A DNA stretch of 64,000 bases, taken from NCBI GenBank assembly GCA_029167225.1, contig JARFNK010000027.1:16519-80518 (forward strand). Direction: 5' to 3'. The position numbers and the translations under genes are program-made. Positions 37,268 to 46,290 of this stretch are shown in pieces (the first letter of the stretch is position 1; each line of letters opens with the position of its first letter). Origin of the DNA: Sphingobium arseniciresistens. Lineage in GTDB: Bacteria; Pseudomonadota; Alphaproteobacteria; Sphingomonadales; Sphingomonadaceae. A model generated the notes under the pieces. That model did no database searches. It worked only from the letters and a program-made list of their open reading frames with translations, and was not told the origin of the DNA.

Positions 37268-38152
37268 ATGTCCGTCTTGAACGCCACGCGGGAACGCCCC
37301 GTATCGACCTTCAGCGGCTATGCGATGCTCGGGCTGATGCTGCTCGCGATCATCGTGGCTGCCTATGGCCTGCTGCTGCTCAGCGGGGATCGGATTTTGA
37401 TCGGCGCGCCTTTGCTGGCCGTCAGTGTCGTCGCTTTCCTGTTTATCAGCGCCGGTTTCTACCTGATCCAGCCCAATCAGGCGGCGGCGATCCTGCTCTT
37501 CGGTGACTATAAGGGCACGGACCGGACCAACGGCCTGCGCTGGGTATGGCCCTGGCTCAGCAAGCAGAAGCTGTCGGTGCGCGTCCACAACATCACGTCG
37601 GAAAAGCTCAAGATCAACGACAAGCGCGGCAACCCGATCGAGATCGCCTCCAACGTCGTCTGGCGTGTCACCGATACGGCGCAGGCGCTGTTCGATGTCG
37701 ATGATTACAAGGAATTCGTCCACATCCAGATCGAAAGCGCGGTGCGCGCCATCGGCTCGCGCTATCCCTATGACGATTATGAGCATGAGGAAAAGACGCT
37801 GCGCGGCGATGGCGATCATGTTGCGGACGAACTGGCGGCGGAACTGCAGGTGCGCGTCGCCATCGCCGGCGTGACCATCGACGAATGCCGCCTGACCCAT
37901 CTCGCCTATGCACCGGAGATCGCGCAGGCCATGCTGCGCCGGCAGCAGGCGGAAGCCGTGATCGCCGCCCGCACGCGGTTGGTCGAGGGCGCCGTGACCA
38001 TGGTGGAACTGGCGCTGGACCAGCTGTCCGCGAAGAATGTCGTCGAACTGGATGACGAGCGCCGCGCGGCGATGGTCAGCAACCTGATGGTCGTTCTCTG
38101 TGGCGAGCGCGACGCCCAGCCCGTGTTGAACACCGGCACTCTATATCAGTAA
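37268..38152 (+). CDS. SPFH/Band 7 (stomatin/flotillin-like) membrane protein
   Basis: 294 residues. Two close membrane helices (about 18-42 and 48-68) precede an SPFH domain with YLIQPNQAAAILLFGDYKGTDRTNGLRWVWPW, IEIASNVVWRV and VRAIGSRYPYDDYEHEEKTLRGDGD. The C-terminal helix is rich in Ala/Gln/Arg, as in other SPFH proteins that form ring-like assemblies. Such proteins organise membrane microdomains or scaffold proteases. It heads a three-gene operon with an Arc-like protein and a small membrane protein. Confidence 0.9.
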   Translation: MSVLNATRERPVSTFSGYAMLGLMLLAIIVAAYGLLLLSGDRILIGAPLLAVSVVAFLFISAGFYLIQPNQAAAILLFGDYKGTDRTNGLRWVWPWLSKQKLSVRVHNITSEKLKINDKRGNPIEIASNVVWRVTDTAQALFDVDDYKEFVHIQIESAVRAIGSRYPYDDYEHEEKTLRGDGDHVADELAAELQVRVAIAGVTIDECRLTHLAYAPEIAQAMLRRQQAEAVIAARTRLVEGAVTMVELALDQLSAKNVVELDDERRAAMVSNLMVVLCGERDAQPVLNTGTLYQ

Positions 38153-38160
38153 CCGCGCTT

Positions 38161-38382
38161 ATGCCGCCGCGCGATCCTGTCCCGCCGAAGAAGGCCTTTC
38201 CGCTGCGCATCGACCAGCCGCTGTTCGACGCGCTGGAGCGCTGCGCGGCGGCGGAGTTTCGCAGCGTCAATGCGCAGGTGGAAATGCTGCTGCGCGAGGG
38301 ATTGAAGCGCCGCGGCGTGAGGCTGGCGGAACCCGAGGCGCGCAAGCGGGGGCGACCGCCGAGGGAAGAGAAGGAGGAATGA
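38161..38382 (+). CDS. Arc-like ribbon-helix-helix protein
   Basis: 73 residues. FPLRIDQPLFDALERCAAAEFRSVNAQVEMLLREGLKRRG fits the beta-strand plus two helices of Arc/MetJ-type DNA-binding proteins. The charged tail RKRGRPPREEKEE includes a GRP hook that could contact the minor groove of AT-rich DNA. It sits 8 bases after the SPFH gene and may regulate the operon through the AT-rich site upstream. No toxin gene follows, so a classical toxin-antitoxin role is not supported. Confidence 0.82.
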   Translation: MPPRDPVPPKKAFPLRIDQPLFDALERCAAAEFRSVNAQVEMLLREGLKRRGVRLAEPEARKRGRPPREEKEE

Positions 38383-38383
38383 C

Positions 38384-38650
38384 ATGATGTTCCTGATAAA
38401 AGCCACGCGCACCGTCCGCCCCGGCTACTGGTTTGCGCAGAAGCGCTACGGCTTCGGCGCGGTGCCGGCCACGAAGGAGGGATGGGCGGTGACGTTCGCC
38501 TGCGCGCTTGCATTGGGCGCTATCATGAAGTGGCTGCCGGGAAAGCCGGCAAAGGATGCCGCGGCTCTGACCGTTCTCGCCTGTTATTTCGTCCTCTGCT
38601 GGAAAAAGACCGACGGCGGCTGGCGGTGGCGCTGGAGCGGGAAGGAATAG
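38384..38650 (+). CDS. Small inner-membrane protein of the SPFH operon
   Basis: 88 residues from ATG 38384, after an AAGGAGGAAT site that overlaps the previous gene's end. Two membrane segments (about 32-50 and 58-74) are flanked by aromatic and basic stretches (RPGYWFAQKRYGFGAVPATKEGW and GGWRWRWSGKE). I do not recognise the family. Its tight packing after an SPFH protein suggests a partner in the membrane assembly. Confidence 0.78.
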   Translation: MMFLIKATRTVRPGYWFAQKRYGFGAVPATKEGWAVTFACALALGAIMKWLPGKPAKDAAALTVLACYFVLCWKKTDGGWRWRWSGKE

Positions 38651-38663
38651 CCGGCCACGCCGT

Positions 38664-39614
38664 TCAGGCAGCGACCCTGCGCAGCAGCGGAATGTTCGCC
38701 GCCATCAGCGAGAAGAGCGTGGCGCAGGAAAAGGCAACGAGCGCGATCAGCAGCGCGCCGGGCCATGTCGTGTTGGCGAGATGGCCGTAGATGAGCCAGA
38801 GAAAAGCCAGATGCGACACGTAGATACCCAGGCTGATGCTGCCCAGTGCAGCCAGCCGGTGGGTGACAGGGTTCTCGGGCAGCGACAGGCTGAGGAGAAA
38901 GACGCTCCCGCCGTAGAGGATGGTGGACAGCGTGAAATCGTGGCTCTGGAAGGGCGTGGCGCTGAAATGGCTGATCGCCAGTTCCTCGGCGAACACCAGC
39001 AGCAGGCTGCCGAGTGTCAGCATCGCGGCAAGCGGCGTGGACAGGCGTACGTCATGCCGCCTCGCCCATGCGCCGAGCAGGATGAAGGACGGCGCGATCA
39101 TCAATCCGCCGCGCCGTTCGATGCCATGGCCGAACACCAGATCGTGATAGCTGCTGGAGAGCAGGCCGAAGATGGCGAGCGCGATGCACCAGCCCGTCGT
39201 CGCGCGCTCGCCCACGAGCGCGAGGCTGAGCGACACGGAGGCGAGGCCGAAGCCGAGCGCGGGGAGGAACCACAGGTGGAATCCGGGGCCGCCGCTCAGG
39301 ATGTCGCGCCACCGGAATGCGCCGCCGATGTCGAGTGACCGCGCGAGCAGCACATAGGCCAGGATCCAGAAGCCGAAGACCGGCGCCAGCCGCAGCACAT
39401 GCTTTGAGACCATGTCCGGGTGCGCCGACCGCGCGGGCTTGAGGAAATAGCCCGAGGCGATGAAAAAGAACGGCACCGCCGCGCGCGTGACCACAGAAAT
39501 CATCTCGGGCCACAGCGCCGTGCCGGGTGGAGTGTTGGGCATGGCGTGCAGGATGATGACGAACAGCGACAGCAGATATCGTGCGGCATCGACGCCGAGG
39601 ATACGTCCCTGCAC
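38664..39614 (-). CDS. Acyltransferase 3 family membrane protein
   Basis: 316 residues starting at GTG 39614, with GGAG seven bases upstream. About ten hydrophobic helices follow the opening ILGVDAARYLLSLFVIILHAMP, where the R-Y-x-x-x and conserved His of the OafA/YrhL-like acyltransferase_3 family are visible, with FFFIASGYFL next. These enzymes acylate surface polysaccharides, LPS or other carbohydrates from the cytoplasmic side. Substrate unknown. It converges with the SPFH operon. Confidence 0.88.
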   Translation of the reverse strand: MQGRILGVDAARYLLSLFVIILHAMPNTPPGTALWPEMISVVTRAAVPFFFIASGYFLKPARSAHPDMVSKHVLRLAPVFGFWILAYVLLARSLDIGGAFRWRDILSGGPGFHLWFLPALGFGLASVSLSLALVGERATTGWCIALAIFGLLSSSYHDLVFGHGIERRGGLMIAPSFILLGAWARRHDVRLSTPLAAMLTLGSLLLVFAEELAISHFSATPFQSHDFTLSTILYGGSVFLLSLSLPENPVTHRLAALGSISLGIYVSHLAFLWLIYGHLANTTWPGALLIALVAFSCATLFSLMAANIPLLRRVAA

Positions 39615-39785
39615 TCTGCATCTCCGCGGCCATGGGGAACCGGGCCGGTCCGGCCCGCCGCCCGTTGAAGGGTCGCGTTGATTATTAGGGAAAAAGGCCG
39701 CTGTCGTAAGGGTGATGCGCAGGTGGCAACTTCGCCTCCTGATTTTTCACCAGAGGGGCGCGGCGATGGATTCCCCTGTGCCGGC

Positions 39786-40655
39786 TTAACGCCCCGTCCG
39801 CCGCGCAAAGTCGAGATAGAGTTCCCGCAGGCGCAGGGCCAGCGGACCGGGTATGCCGCTTGCGACCGCCTCGCCGTCGATCGTCACCACCGGCATGACG
39901 AAGGTCGATGCGCTGGTGATGAAGACCTCGCGCGCGGCCTTCGCTTCCGCCAGCGTGAAGGCGCGATGCTCGATCGTGAGCCCCTGTTCGGCGCCGAGCG
40001 CGGCGACGGCGGCGGAGGTACAGCCGGGCAGCACCGTGTTCGAGTGGGGCCGCGTGACGAGGATGCCGTCCTGCGTGACGATGTGGAAGGTGGAGGAGGC
40101 GCCCTCCGTCACCAGCCCGTCCTCCAGCATGATCGCTTCCTGGCAGCCCGCGGCGGCGGCTTCGCGCTTGGCGAGGGCCTGTGCGAGCAAGCCCACGCTC
40201 TTGATGTCGCGCCGCGCCCAGCGCAGGTCGGGCATCGACTTGACGGCAATGCCCTTTGCCGCCGCTGCGTTCGACGTCACCGGCCGCACCTGCGCGAAGA
40301 GCACCAGCGTCGGGGTGAGACCGGCGGGCGCAAGGAAATCACGGGTGGCGTCCGTCCCGCGTGTCAGCTGCAGATAGACGAGGCCTTCGCTCATCGCGTT
40401 GCGGCTCACGATCTGCTTCTGGATCGCCTCGATCTCCGCGACCGAGTGCGGCATCGGGATGCCCAGTTCGCGCGCCGAGCGCTCCAGCCGGGCCAGATGC
40501 GCGTCATTGTCCACCAGCAGGCCGTCGATCACCGCCGCGACCTCATAGACGCCATCGGCAAACAGGAAGCCGCGATCGAGCACGGAGACGCTGGCCTGCG
40601 CCAGTGGAACATAGTCCCCGTTCACATAAGCCGTGCCGGTTGCGCCTTCGATCAT
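39786..40655 (-). CDS. Class IV aminotransferase, D-amino-acid transaminase-like
   Basis: 289 residues, PLP-dependent fold type IV. AYVNGDYVPLAQASVSVLDRGFLFADGVYEV is the family opening. The PLP lysine is in RRDIKSVGLL near residue 150; EAIMLEDGLVTEGASSTFHIV and VLPGCTSAAV match the PLP-phosphate region. The DRGFLFADGVYEV wording favours D-alanine aminotransferase over branched-chain aminotransferase. It would supply D-glutamate or recycle D-alanine. ATG 40655 follows AAGGGGG. Confidence 0.9.
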   Translation of the reverse strand: MIEGATGTAYVNGDYVPLAQASVSVLDRGFLFADGVYEVAAVIDGLLVDNDAHLARLERSARELGIPMPHSVAEIEAIQKQIVSRNAMSEGLVYLQLTRGTDATRDFLAPAGLTPTLVLFAQVRPVTSNAAAAKGIAVKSMPDLRWARRDIKSVGLLAQALAKREAAAAGCQEAIMLEDGLVTEGASSTFHIVTQDGILVTRPHSNTVLPGCTSAAVAALGAEQGLTIEHRAFTLAEAKAAREVFITSASTFVMPVVTIDGEAVASGIPGPLALRLRELYLDFARRTGR

Positions 40656-40767
40656 CTGACCCCCTTGGGAAATTCGCGTCTTCGCACATGCGAGACGGGC
40701 CGCTTTTCGCCGCAGGCCGGCGCGCTGTCAAACGCGCGCAACAGATAAGCGAAGCGCGCCGGAAGGA

Positions 40768-42309
40768 TCAGGCCGCGCGGTGGGACAGCGCCTTTTGCCG
40801 GCGCCGCTGCACGGACGAGCCGATCCCCATCGCCTCGCGATATTTGGCGACGGTGCGCCGGGCGATGTCGAAGCCCTTCTCGCGCAGCAGGTCGACCAGC
40901 GTGTCGTCGGACAGGATCTTGTTCGGCGCCTCTGCGCCGATCAGCGTGCGGATATGGCTCTTCACCGCCTCGGCCGACACCGCCTCGCCGCCGTCGGAGG
41001 ACTGGATGGAGCTGGTGAAGAAAAATTTGAGCTCGAACAGGCCGCGCGGGCAGGCCAGATATTTGTTGCTGGTGACGCGGCTGACCGTCGATTCATGCAT
41101 CTCGATGGCATCGGCCACTGCGCGCAGGGTCAATGGCCGCAGATGCGCCACACCCTTGCGGAAGAAGGCCTCCTGCTGCTTCACGATCTCGCTGGCGACC
41201 TTGATGATTGTCTTTTGCCGCTGGTCCAGCGCCTTCACCAGCCAGTTGGCGCTGGCGAGGCAATCGGCCAGCCATGCCTTGGAATTCCTGTCATGCGCGC
41301 CGTTCGCCAGCTCGACATAATAGCTGCGGTTGACGAGCAGCCGGGGCAGTGTGGCGGTGTTGACCTCTATGCCCCAGCCATCGCCGCGCTGCATGACGAA
41401 CAGGTCGGGCACGATGGCGGGCGAATCATTGGTGGAAAAGCGCAGGCCCGGCTTGGGATCATAGCCGCGCAGTTCCTGGATCATGTCGGCCAGGTCTTCC
41501 TCGTCCACGCCGCAGATGCGCCGCAGATGGGGCAACTGGCCGCGCGCCAATATGTCGAGATTGGCGATCAGCGCCTGCATGCAGGGATCGTAGCGATCCG
41601 CCTCCTTCGCCTGCAGCGCCAGGCATTCGGCAAGGGTGCGCGCGCCGACGCCCGTCGGGTCGAAGCCGTGGATGACGGCGAGCACGGCCTCGACCGTGTA
41701 GAGCGGCACGGAAAGGTCATAGGCGGTCTGCAGCAGGTCCGCCTCCAGATAGCCCGCCTCGTCGATCTGGCCGATCAGCTGGCCTGCGATGACAAGGTCC
41801 GTGCCGGAAAGGGTGGCGCGGGCCTGCGCCATCAGATGTTCGTGCAGGCCCTCGTCATGGGCGGCGAAACTGTCGAAGTCCGGCCCGTCCTCGCCGAAGC
41901 CCGCCCCGCCACTTGTGGCCATGTCCATGCCGCTCATGCCGGCGCCAGTACCGGACATGGCGCCACCTTCGGCCATGCGGTCGCCCGGTCCCTCGTCGAT
42001 ATAGGTCGACGCGCCATGATCGACATCGAGCGGATTGTCCGCCGCGCCCATGCCCTGCGCGATCAGCCGGTCGGCGCCTGCCTCCGCCGCCAGCGGCATG
42101 CCCGGCTCGTCCGGCATGCCGCCTTCCAGCGGTACGAATTCGGGTTCCGACGCGCTCGCCTCCAGCAGTGGGTTCTTCTCCAACTCGCCGGCGATGAACC
42201 CCTCGATCTCAAGATTGGACAGCGCGAGCAGGCGGATGGCCTGCTGCAACTGCGGCGTCATCACCAGCGACTGGCTCTGCCGCAGGTCGAGGCGTGGCCC
42301 CAGCGCCAT
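40768..42309 (-). CDS. rpoN: RNA polymerase sigma-54 factor RpoN
   Basis: 513 residues. Region I (LRQSQSLVMTPQLQQAIRLLALSNLEI) is at the N-terminus, an acidic spacer with Gly/Met-rich sequence follows, then the core-binding domain, the HTH (LRAVADAIEMHESTVSRVTSNKYLACPRG) and, near the end, the RpoN box ARRTVAKYREAMGI that reads the -24 element. It directs transcription that needs AAA+ enhancer-binding proteins. It is the last gene in the rnd-lptC-lptA-lptB-rpoN run, 51 bases after lptB, a conserved proteobacterial order. Confidence 0.96.
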   Translation of the reverse strand: MALGPRLDLRQSQSLVMTPQLQQAIRLLALSNLEIEGFIAGELEKNPLLEASASEPEFVPLEGGMPDEPGMPLAAEAGADRLIAQGMGAADNPLDVDHGASTYIDEGPGDRMAEGGAMSGTGAGMSGMDMATSGGAGFGEDGPDFDSFAAHDEGLHEHLMAQARATLSGTDLVIAGQLIGQIDEAGYLEADLLQTAYDLSVPLYTVEAVLAVIHGFDPTGVGARTLAECLALQAKEADRYDPCMQALIANLDILARGQLPHLRRICGVDEEDLADMIQELRGYDPKPGLRFSTNDSPAIVPDLFVMQRGDGWGIEVNTATLPRLLVNRSYYVELANGAHDRNSKAWLADCLASANWLVKALDQRQKTIIKVASEIVKQQEAFFRKGVAHLRPLTLRAVADAIEMHESTVSRVTSNKYLACPRGLFELKFFFTSSIQSSDGGEAVSAEAVKSHIRTLIGAEAPNKILSDDTLVDLLREKGFDIARRTVAKYREAMGIGSSVQRRRQKALSHRAA

Positions 42310-42360
42310 CAGCCGCCCGCACCGGAGCGGCGGCCATCAAGGGCAGCGGCCGCCTTCATC

Positions 42361-43140
42361 TCACAGGGAGAAGCTTTCGCCGAGATAGAGGCGGCGGACC
42401 TCGGCATTGTTGACGAGTTCTTCCGGGTTGCCGGCGAACAGCACGCGGCCGTCATAGATGATGCAGGCGCGGTCCACGATCTCCAGCGTCTCGCGCACAT
42501 TATGATCGGTGATGAGCACGCCGATGCCGCGGGTCTTGAGCTGCTTCACCAGATCGCGAATGTCGGAGATGGAGAGCGGATCGATGCCGGCAAAGGGCTC
42601 GTCCAGCAGCACGATCGACGGGTTGGCGGCCAGTGCGCGCGCGATTTCGCAGCGCCGCCGCTCACCGCCCGAAAGCGCCATGGCCGATGATTCGCGCAGG
42701 CGCGTCAGGCCGAATTCGTCCAGCAGCTCTTCCAGCCGTTCGGCGCGCGCCGCCTTGTCCGGCTCGGCCAGTTCCAGCACGGCCCGGATATTCTGCTCCA
42801 CGGTCATGCCGCGAAAGATGGAGGTTTCCTGTGGCAGATAGCCAAGGCCCAGGATCGAGCGGCGATACATGGGCAGGGCGGTGATGTCCGCGCCGTCGAG
42901 CAGGATACGGCCGCTGTCGGGGCGAACCAGCCCCATGATGGAATAGAAGCAGGTCGTCTTGCCCGCGCCATTGGGGCCGAGCAGGCCGACTACTTCGCCC
43001 TTGCCGACCGTCAGCGAGACATCGGCCAGGACCGAGCGGCGATCATAGCTCTTGGCGATGGAGATGACCGAAAGGCCGTCGCCGAGTTCCTTGGGAACCT
43101 GCGGCATCGGGCGATCGATCGTTGCGACCTGGTCCATCAT
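42361..43140 (-). CDS. lptB: LPS export ABC transporter ATPase LptB
   Basis: 259 residues with all ABC ATPase motifs: Walker A GPNGAGKTT at 55-63, Q-loop GYLPQE, signature LSGGERRR, Walker B IVLLDEPFAGID and the switch His in LITDHNVRETL. It drives extraction of LPS from the inner membrane with LptFG. The length is slightly above the usual ~240 because of a 20-residue N-terminal extension. ATG 43140 follows AAGGATGA. Confidence 0.96.
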   Translation of the reverse strand: MMDQVATIDRPMPQVPKELGDGLSVISIAKSYDRRSVLADVSLTVGKGEVVGLLGPNGAGKTTCFYSIMGLVRPDSGRILLDGADITALPMYRRSILGLGYLPQETSIFRGMTVEQNIRAVLELAEPDKAARAERLEELLDEFGLTRLRESSAMALSGGERRRCEIARALAANPSIVLLDEPFAGIDPLSISDIRDLVKQLKTRGIGVLITDHNVRETLEIVDRACIIYDGRVLFAGNPEELVNNAEVRRLYLGESFSL

Positions 43141-43280
43141 TCATCCTTGCTGGCATGCGCCTGGTTAACGCCATGTAAAAGCTCGCCCCTGCCGGTGCAA
43201 TCTGGCAAGCTTTGTGCATGGCGAAAAGCCCCGTTACGCAAAAATAATGCGATCCGGTCGCAATTGACCGGCGGCAGCGC

Positions 43281-43835
43281 TTATTTATTGGTGCGCTGCG
43301 GTACGGTAAAGGTGCCCGAAACCCGGCCTGAACTGCTGGTCGACGCGCCGGGCGCGCCGGTGGATTTGCCATCCACGGTGGAACGGCCGCTGTTCAGATC
43401 CATCACCAGCCGTCCGCCGGTCAGCCGGTTGCTGCCCTGCGTCAGCGCGACGTTTCCGAGCATGGTGATGAGCCGCTTGTCGAGATCGTAGATGGCGACA
43501 TTGCCGCGCGCCGTCTGGTCGGCGCGGGTGACGACGACATTGCCGGACGCATCGATGCGGTCGATCTCGACGTCGCCGGCGCGGGTGTAGGCGACGGTCA
43601 TGCGCGCTGCGGTCAGGTGCAGCCCTGCCTGGTCGACGACGACATTGCCGGTCACGACGACGCGATCGGCGCGGTCCTGTACCTCGATGCGGTCGGCGGT
43701 GAAATTCACCGGGGCGTTGCTGTCATGCCCCTTCATCACTTGCGCCCGTGCCGAGAAGGACTCGGGGGAAAGCGAAAGCACGCCAAGGGTGGCGGCAAAG
43801 GACATGAAGGCGAGAGCGGCAGTGGCGCGGGTCAT
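43281..43835 (-). CDS. lptA: LPS transport periplasmic protein LptA
   Basis: 184 residues with a signal peptide (hydrophobic stretch at 5-25), then the OstA/LptA beta-jellyroll: FTADRIEVQDRADRVVVTGNVVVDQAGLHLTAARMTV and later NVALTQGSNRLTGGRLVMDLNSG. It forms the periplasmic bridge that carries LPS from LptC to LptD. Its ATG overlaps the lptC stop by 4 bases; lptB is 140 bases downstream. Confidence 0.94.
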   Translation of the reverse strand: MTRATAALAFMSFAATLGVLSLSPESFSARAQVMKGHDSNAPVNFTADRIEVQDRADRVVVTGNVVVDQAGLHLTAARMTVAYTRAGDVEIDRIDASGNVVVTRADQTARGNVAIYDLDKRLITMLGNVALTQGSNRLTGGRLVMDLNSGRSTVDGKSTGAPGASTSSSGRVSGTFTVPQRTNK

Positions 43836-44482
43836 CGTGCACGCCCTTTGAGGCCATTTTGATCGATAAGCAAGCGGGCGCGGCCATTCAGCGTCACGGT
43901 GCGGCTTCCCATGTCGGCTTCCAGATGATCGGCGCTGAACGTGCCGATCGGCATCCGTCCGTCGACCCTGCCCTGGCTGCGCAATTTGCGGCTCTTCATG
44001 TCGAACCCGACATCGCGGGTGACGAGCCGATAGCCGTTGCGTGCCTCGAACTGGACCGGGCCGTCGATATCGACATATTCATTGTCCATATTGTAGCGTC
44101 CACGGTCTGCCTTCAGCACGGCGGGGCCGTCTTCCAGCAGGATGCGGGCGGACAGGTCGCTGAGCTTCACGATCGGCTCGCGCGAGCTTTTCTGCACGGC
44201 GGAACCGGCCCGCAACGAAAAGGGCTGCCCCTTGCTGTCCTGCCCGCGGTAGAGCGCTTCTGAAATGCGCATCCGCTCCTGGGCGACTTCCACCTTGTTC
44301 TTGTCCAGCACGAAGCTGACCTCGCTGCTGCGGGTGAACGGTGCCGTCGCCAGAAAGGCCGTCAGGATGCCGACCGCAACCGGCAGCACATTCTTGAGCA
44401 CCGCGACCATCCGGTCGTGGCTGCCGCCCGGAACGGCCCAGAGCCGCCGGTCGTTGCGTCGCAGGTCTGCCTGTAGGGACAT
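43832..44482 (-). CDS. lptC: LPS export protein LptC
   Basis: 216 residues with one membrane anchor (about 27-47) and a periplasmic jellyroll (KADRGRYNMDNEYVDIDGPVQFEARNGYRLVTRDVGFDMKSRKLRSQG). It hands LPS to LptA. It is placed between the RNase D-like gene and lptA, and its stop overlaps the lptA start. Confidence 0.93.
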   Translation of the reverse strand: MSLQADLRRNDRRLWAVPGGSHDRMVAVLKNVLPVAVGILTAFLATAPFTRSSEVSFVLDKNKVEVAQERMRISEALYRGQDSKGQPFSLRAGSAVQKSSREPIVKLSDLSARILLEDGPAVLKADRGRYNMDNEYVDIDGPVQFEARNGYRLVTRDVGFDMKSRKLRSQGRVDGRMPIGTFSADHLEADMGSRTVTLNGRARLLIDQNGLKGRAR

Positions 44483-44506
44483 GGGGCGGCGGGTTCCTTG
44501 AACGCG

Positions 44507-45124
44507 TCACATATGCGCGAAGATGTCGGTCTCCGGCCATCCGGCCAGATCCAGCAGCGCGCGATGGGGAAGGAAATCGAAACAGGCCTGCGCCATGTCC
44601 ATCCTGCCCTCGCGGATCAGGCGGCGGTCGAGCTCTTCCTTCATCAGGTGCAGGTAGCGCACGTCCGACGCGGCATAGTCCTTCTGCGCATCCGACAGCG
44701 TGGGTGCGCCCCAGTCCGAACTCTGCTGCTGCTTGCTGATGTCCTGCCCCAGGAGTTCGCGCACCAGTTCCTTCAGGCCATGGCGATCGGTATAGGTGCG
44801 GATCAGGCGCGAGGCGATCTTGGTGCAATAAACGGGCGTTGCGAGTACACCCAGATAATGCTGGATCGCGGCAATATCGAACCGCCCGAAATGATAGATT
44901 TTCAGACGGGCAGGATCGGCCAGCACGGCCTTCAGGTTGGGCGCGGCATAATCGCTGCCGGGGCGGAAGCGCACCAGGTGCTCGTCGCCCTTGCCATCGC
45001 TGATCTGCACCACGCACAGCCGGTCGCGCGGCGTGATGAGACCCATGGTCTCGGTATCGACGGCGACGGGACCGGCGGCAAGCACGCCCTCGGGCAGGTC
45101 TTCTTCATGGAAATGGACTGTCAT
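44507..45124 (-). CDS. RNase D-type 3'-5' exonuclease
   Basis: 205 residues with DEDD-family motifs: VAVDTETMGL (Asp/Glu), FGRFDIAAIQHYLG (Asp) and YAASDVRYLHLM (Tyr plus Asp, DEDDy type). It lacks the HRDC domains of full RNase D, so it is the short alphaproteobacterial form. It trims RNA 3' ends, presumably tRNA. As first gene of the cluster it lies 24 bases before lptC. Confidence 0.93.
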   Translation of the reverse strand: MTVHFHEEDLPEGVLAAGPVAVDTETMGLITPRDRLCVVQISDGKGDEHLVRFRPGSDYAAPNLKAVLADPARLKIYHFGRFDIAAIQHYLGVLATPVYCTKIASRLIRTYTDRHGLKELVRELLGQDISKQQQSSDWGAPTLSDAQKDYAASDVRYLHLMKEELDRRLIREGRMDMAQACFDFLPHRALLDLAGWPETDIFAHM

Positions 45125-45222
45125 GGCCCTTCCTTAGGGGGCAGGACGCTGCACTGCAATGCGCCGTCTGCCGATAGCGTATGAATGCGCGTGCGTGCTG
45201 CCCAGCCTTCAGCGTCCCGCCT

Positions 45223-46017
45223 TCAGTGCAGCGTCTCGCCGCCGTCGCCCTTGCCATGTTGCCGTTTGCGGCGGCCGAAGATGTTGAGCATCTCGACAAA
45301 GGCGGAAAAGGCCATGGCCGCGTAGATATAGCCCTTGGGCACATGCACGCCGAAGCCATCGGCGATCAGCACCGCGCCGATCATCAGCAGGAAGCCGAGC
45401 GCCAGCATCACCACCGTCGGGTTGCGGGCGATGAACCGGGCGAGCGGATCGGCGGCCAGCATCATCGTGCCCACCGCCACCAGCACCGCGATGACCATCA
45501 CCGGCAGATGATCGGTCATGCCCACGGCGGTCAGGATCGAATCGATCGAGAACACCATGTCGAGCAGCAGGATCTGCACGATCACCGCGCCGAAGCCGAT
45601 CGTCGCATGGCCCTTTTTGTCGAGCAGGTCGCCAGATGGCTCGGCGTCGATATTGTGGTGGATTTCCTTGGTCGCCTTCCACACGAGGAACAGCCCGCCC
45701 GCGATCAGGATGATGTCGCGCCAGGAAAAGGCGGTTTCGAATGTCGGTTCGCCATGCGCGCCGGGCGCCCCGCTGATGCCGAGATCGAAGACCGGCACCG
45801 TCAGCCCCACCAGCCAGGCGATGCCGAAGAGCAGTAGCAGGCGCAGCCCCAATGCCAGCGCGATGCCGAGCTTGCGGGCCTTGCCCTGTTGTTCGGGCGG
45901 CAGTTTGTTGGAGAGAATCGATATGAAGATGAGGTTGTCGATGCCCAACACCACTTCCATCACGATGAGGGCGAACAGGGCTGCCCATGTCGCGGGGTCA
46001 GAGAATATGGCGATCAT
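45223..46017 (-). CDS. TerC-family integral membrane protein
   Basis: 264 residues, about seven to eight membrane helices. The acidic metal-site motifs are [16 protein letters not shown] near the start and [17 protein letters not shown] near residue 135, the two halves of the TerC fold. The family exports metals such as manganese or affects exported metalloenzymes. It is divergent from the cold-shock-domain gene. Confidence 0.93.
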   Translation of the reverse strand: MIAIFSDPATWAALFALIVMEVVLGIDNLIFISILSNKLPPEQQGKARKLGIALALGLRLLLLFGIAWLVGLTVPVFDLGISGAPGAHGEPTFETAFSWRDIILIAGGLFLVWKATKEIHHNIDAEPSGDLLDKKGHATIGFGAVIVQILLLDMVFSIDSILTAVGMTDHLPVMVIAVLVAVGTMMLAADPLARFIARNPTVVMLALGFLLMIGAVLIADGFGVHVPKGYIYAAMAFSAFVEMLNIFGRRKRQHGKGDGGETLH

Positions 46018-46290
46018 TTCGGCTGTAGCGCATATCGGGCCTCAAGGTTCCCTTTCGCCTTGGATTTCGACCGCTTGGCCGTCCAGAACCCTTGTTTGGC
46101 CGAGTTCAAGGGCGCAATTGCAGATGAAACGGCACTGGCCGCGAGAGTAAGACTCAAAATCATTCGCGCTTACAGGAATTGTTGTTATACTGATTCTCAA
46201 ACCGTGCGTGTGCGGCGGATTCCTCATGTCTCTTCGTCCGGCATGGTTATCCAATTTTCTATTGGGCGAAGCGAAAGTGACTAACAGGGC

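Noticed and set aside
38161-38650. Toxin-antitoxin pair formed by the Arc-like protein and its neighbour
   Set aside because: The neighbour is a two-helix membrane protein with no RelE, MazF or HicA-like features, and the SPFH gene leads the operon.
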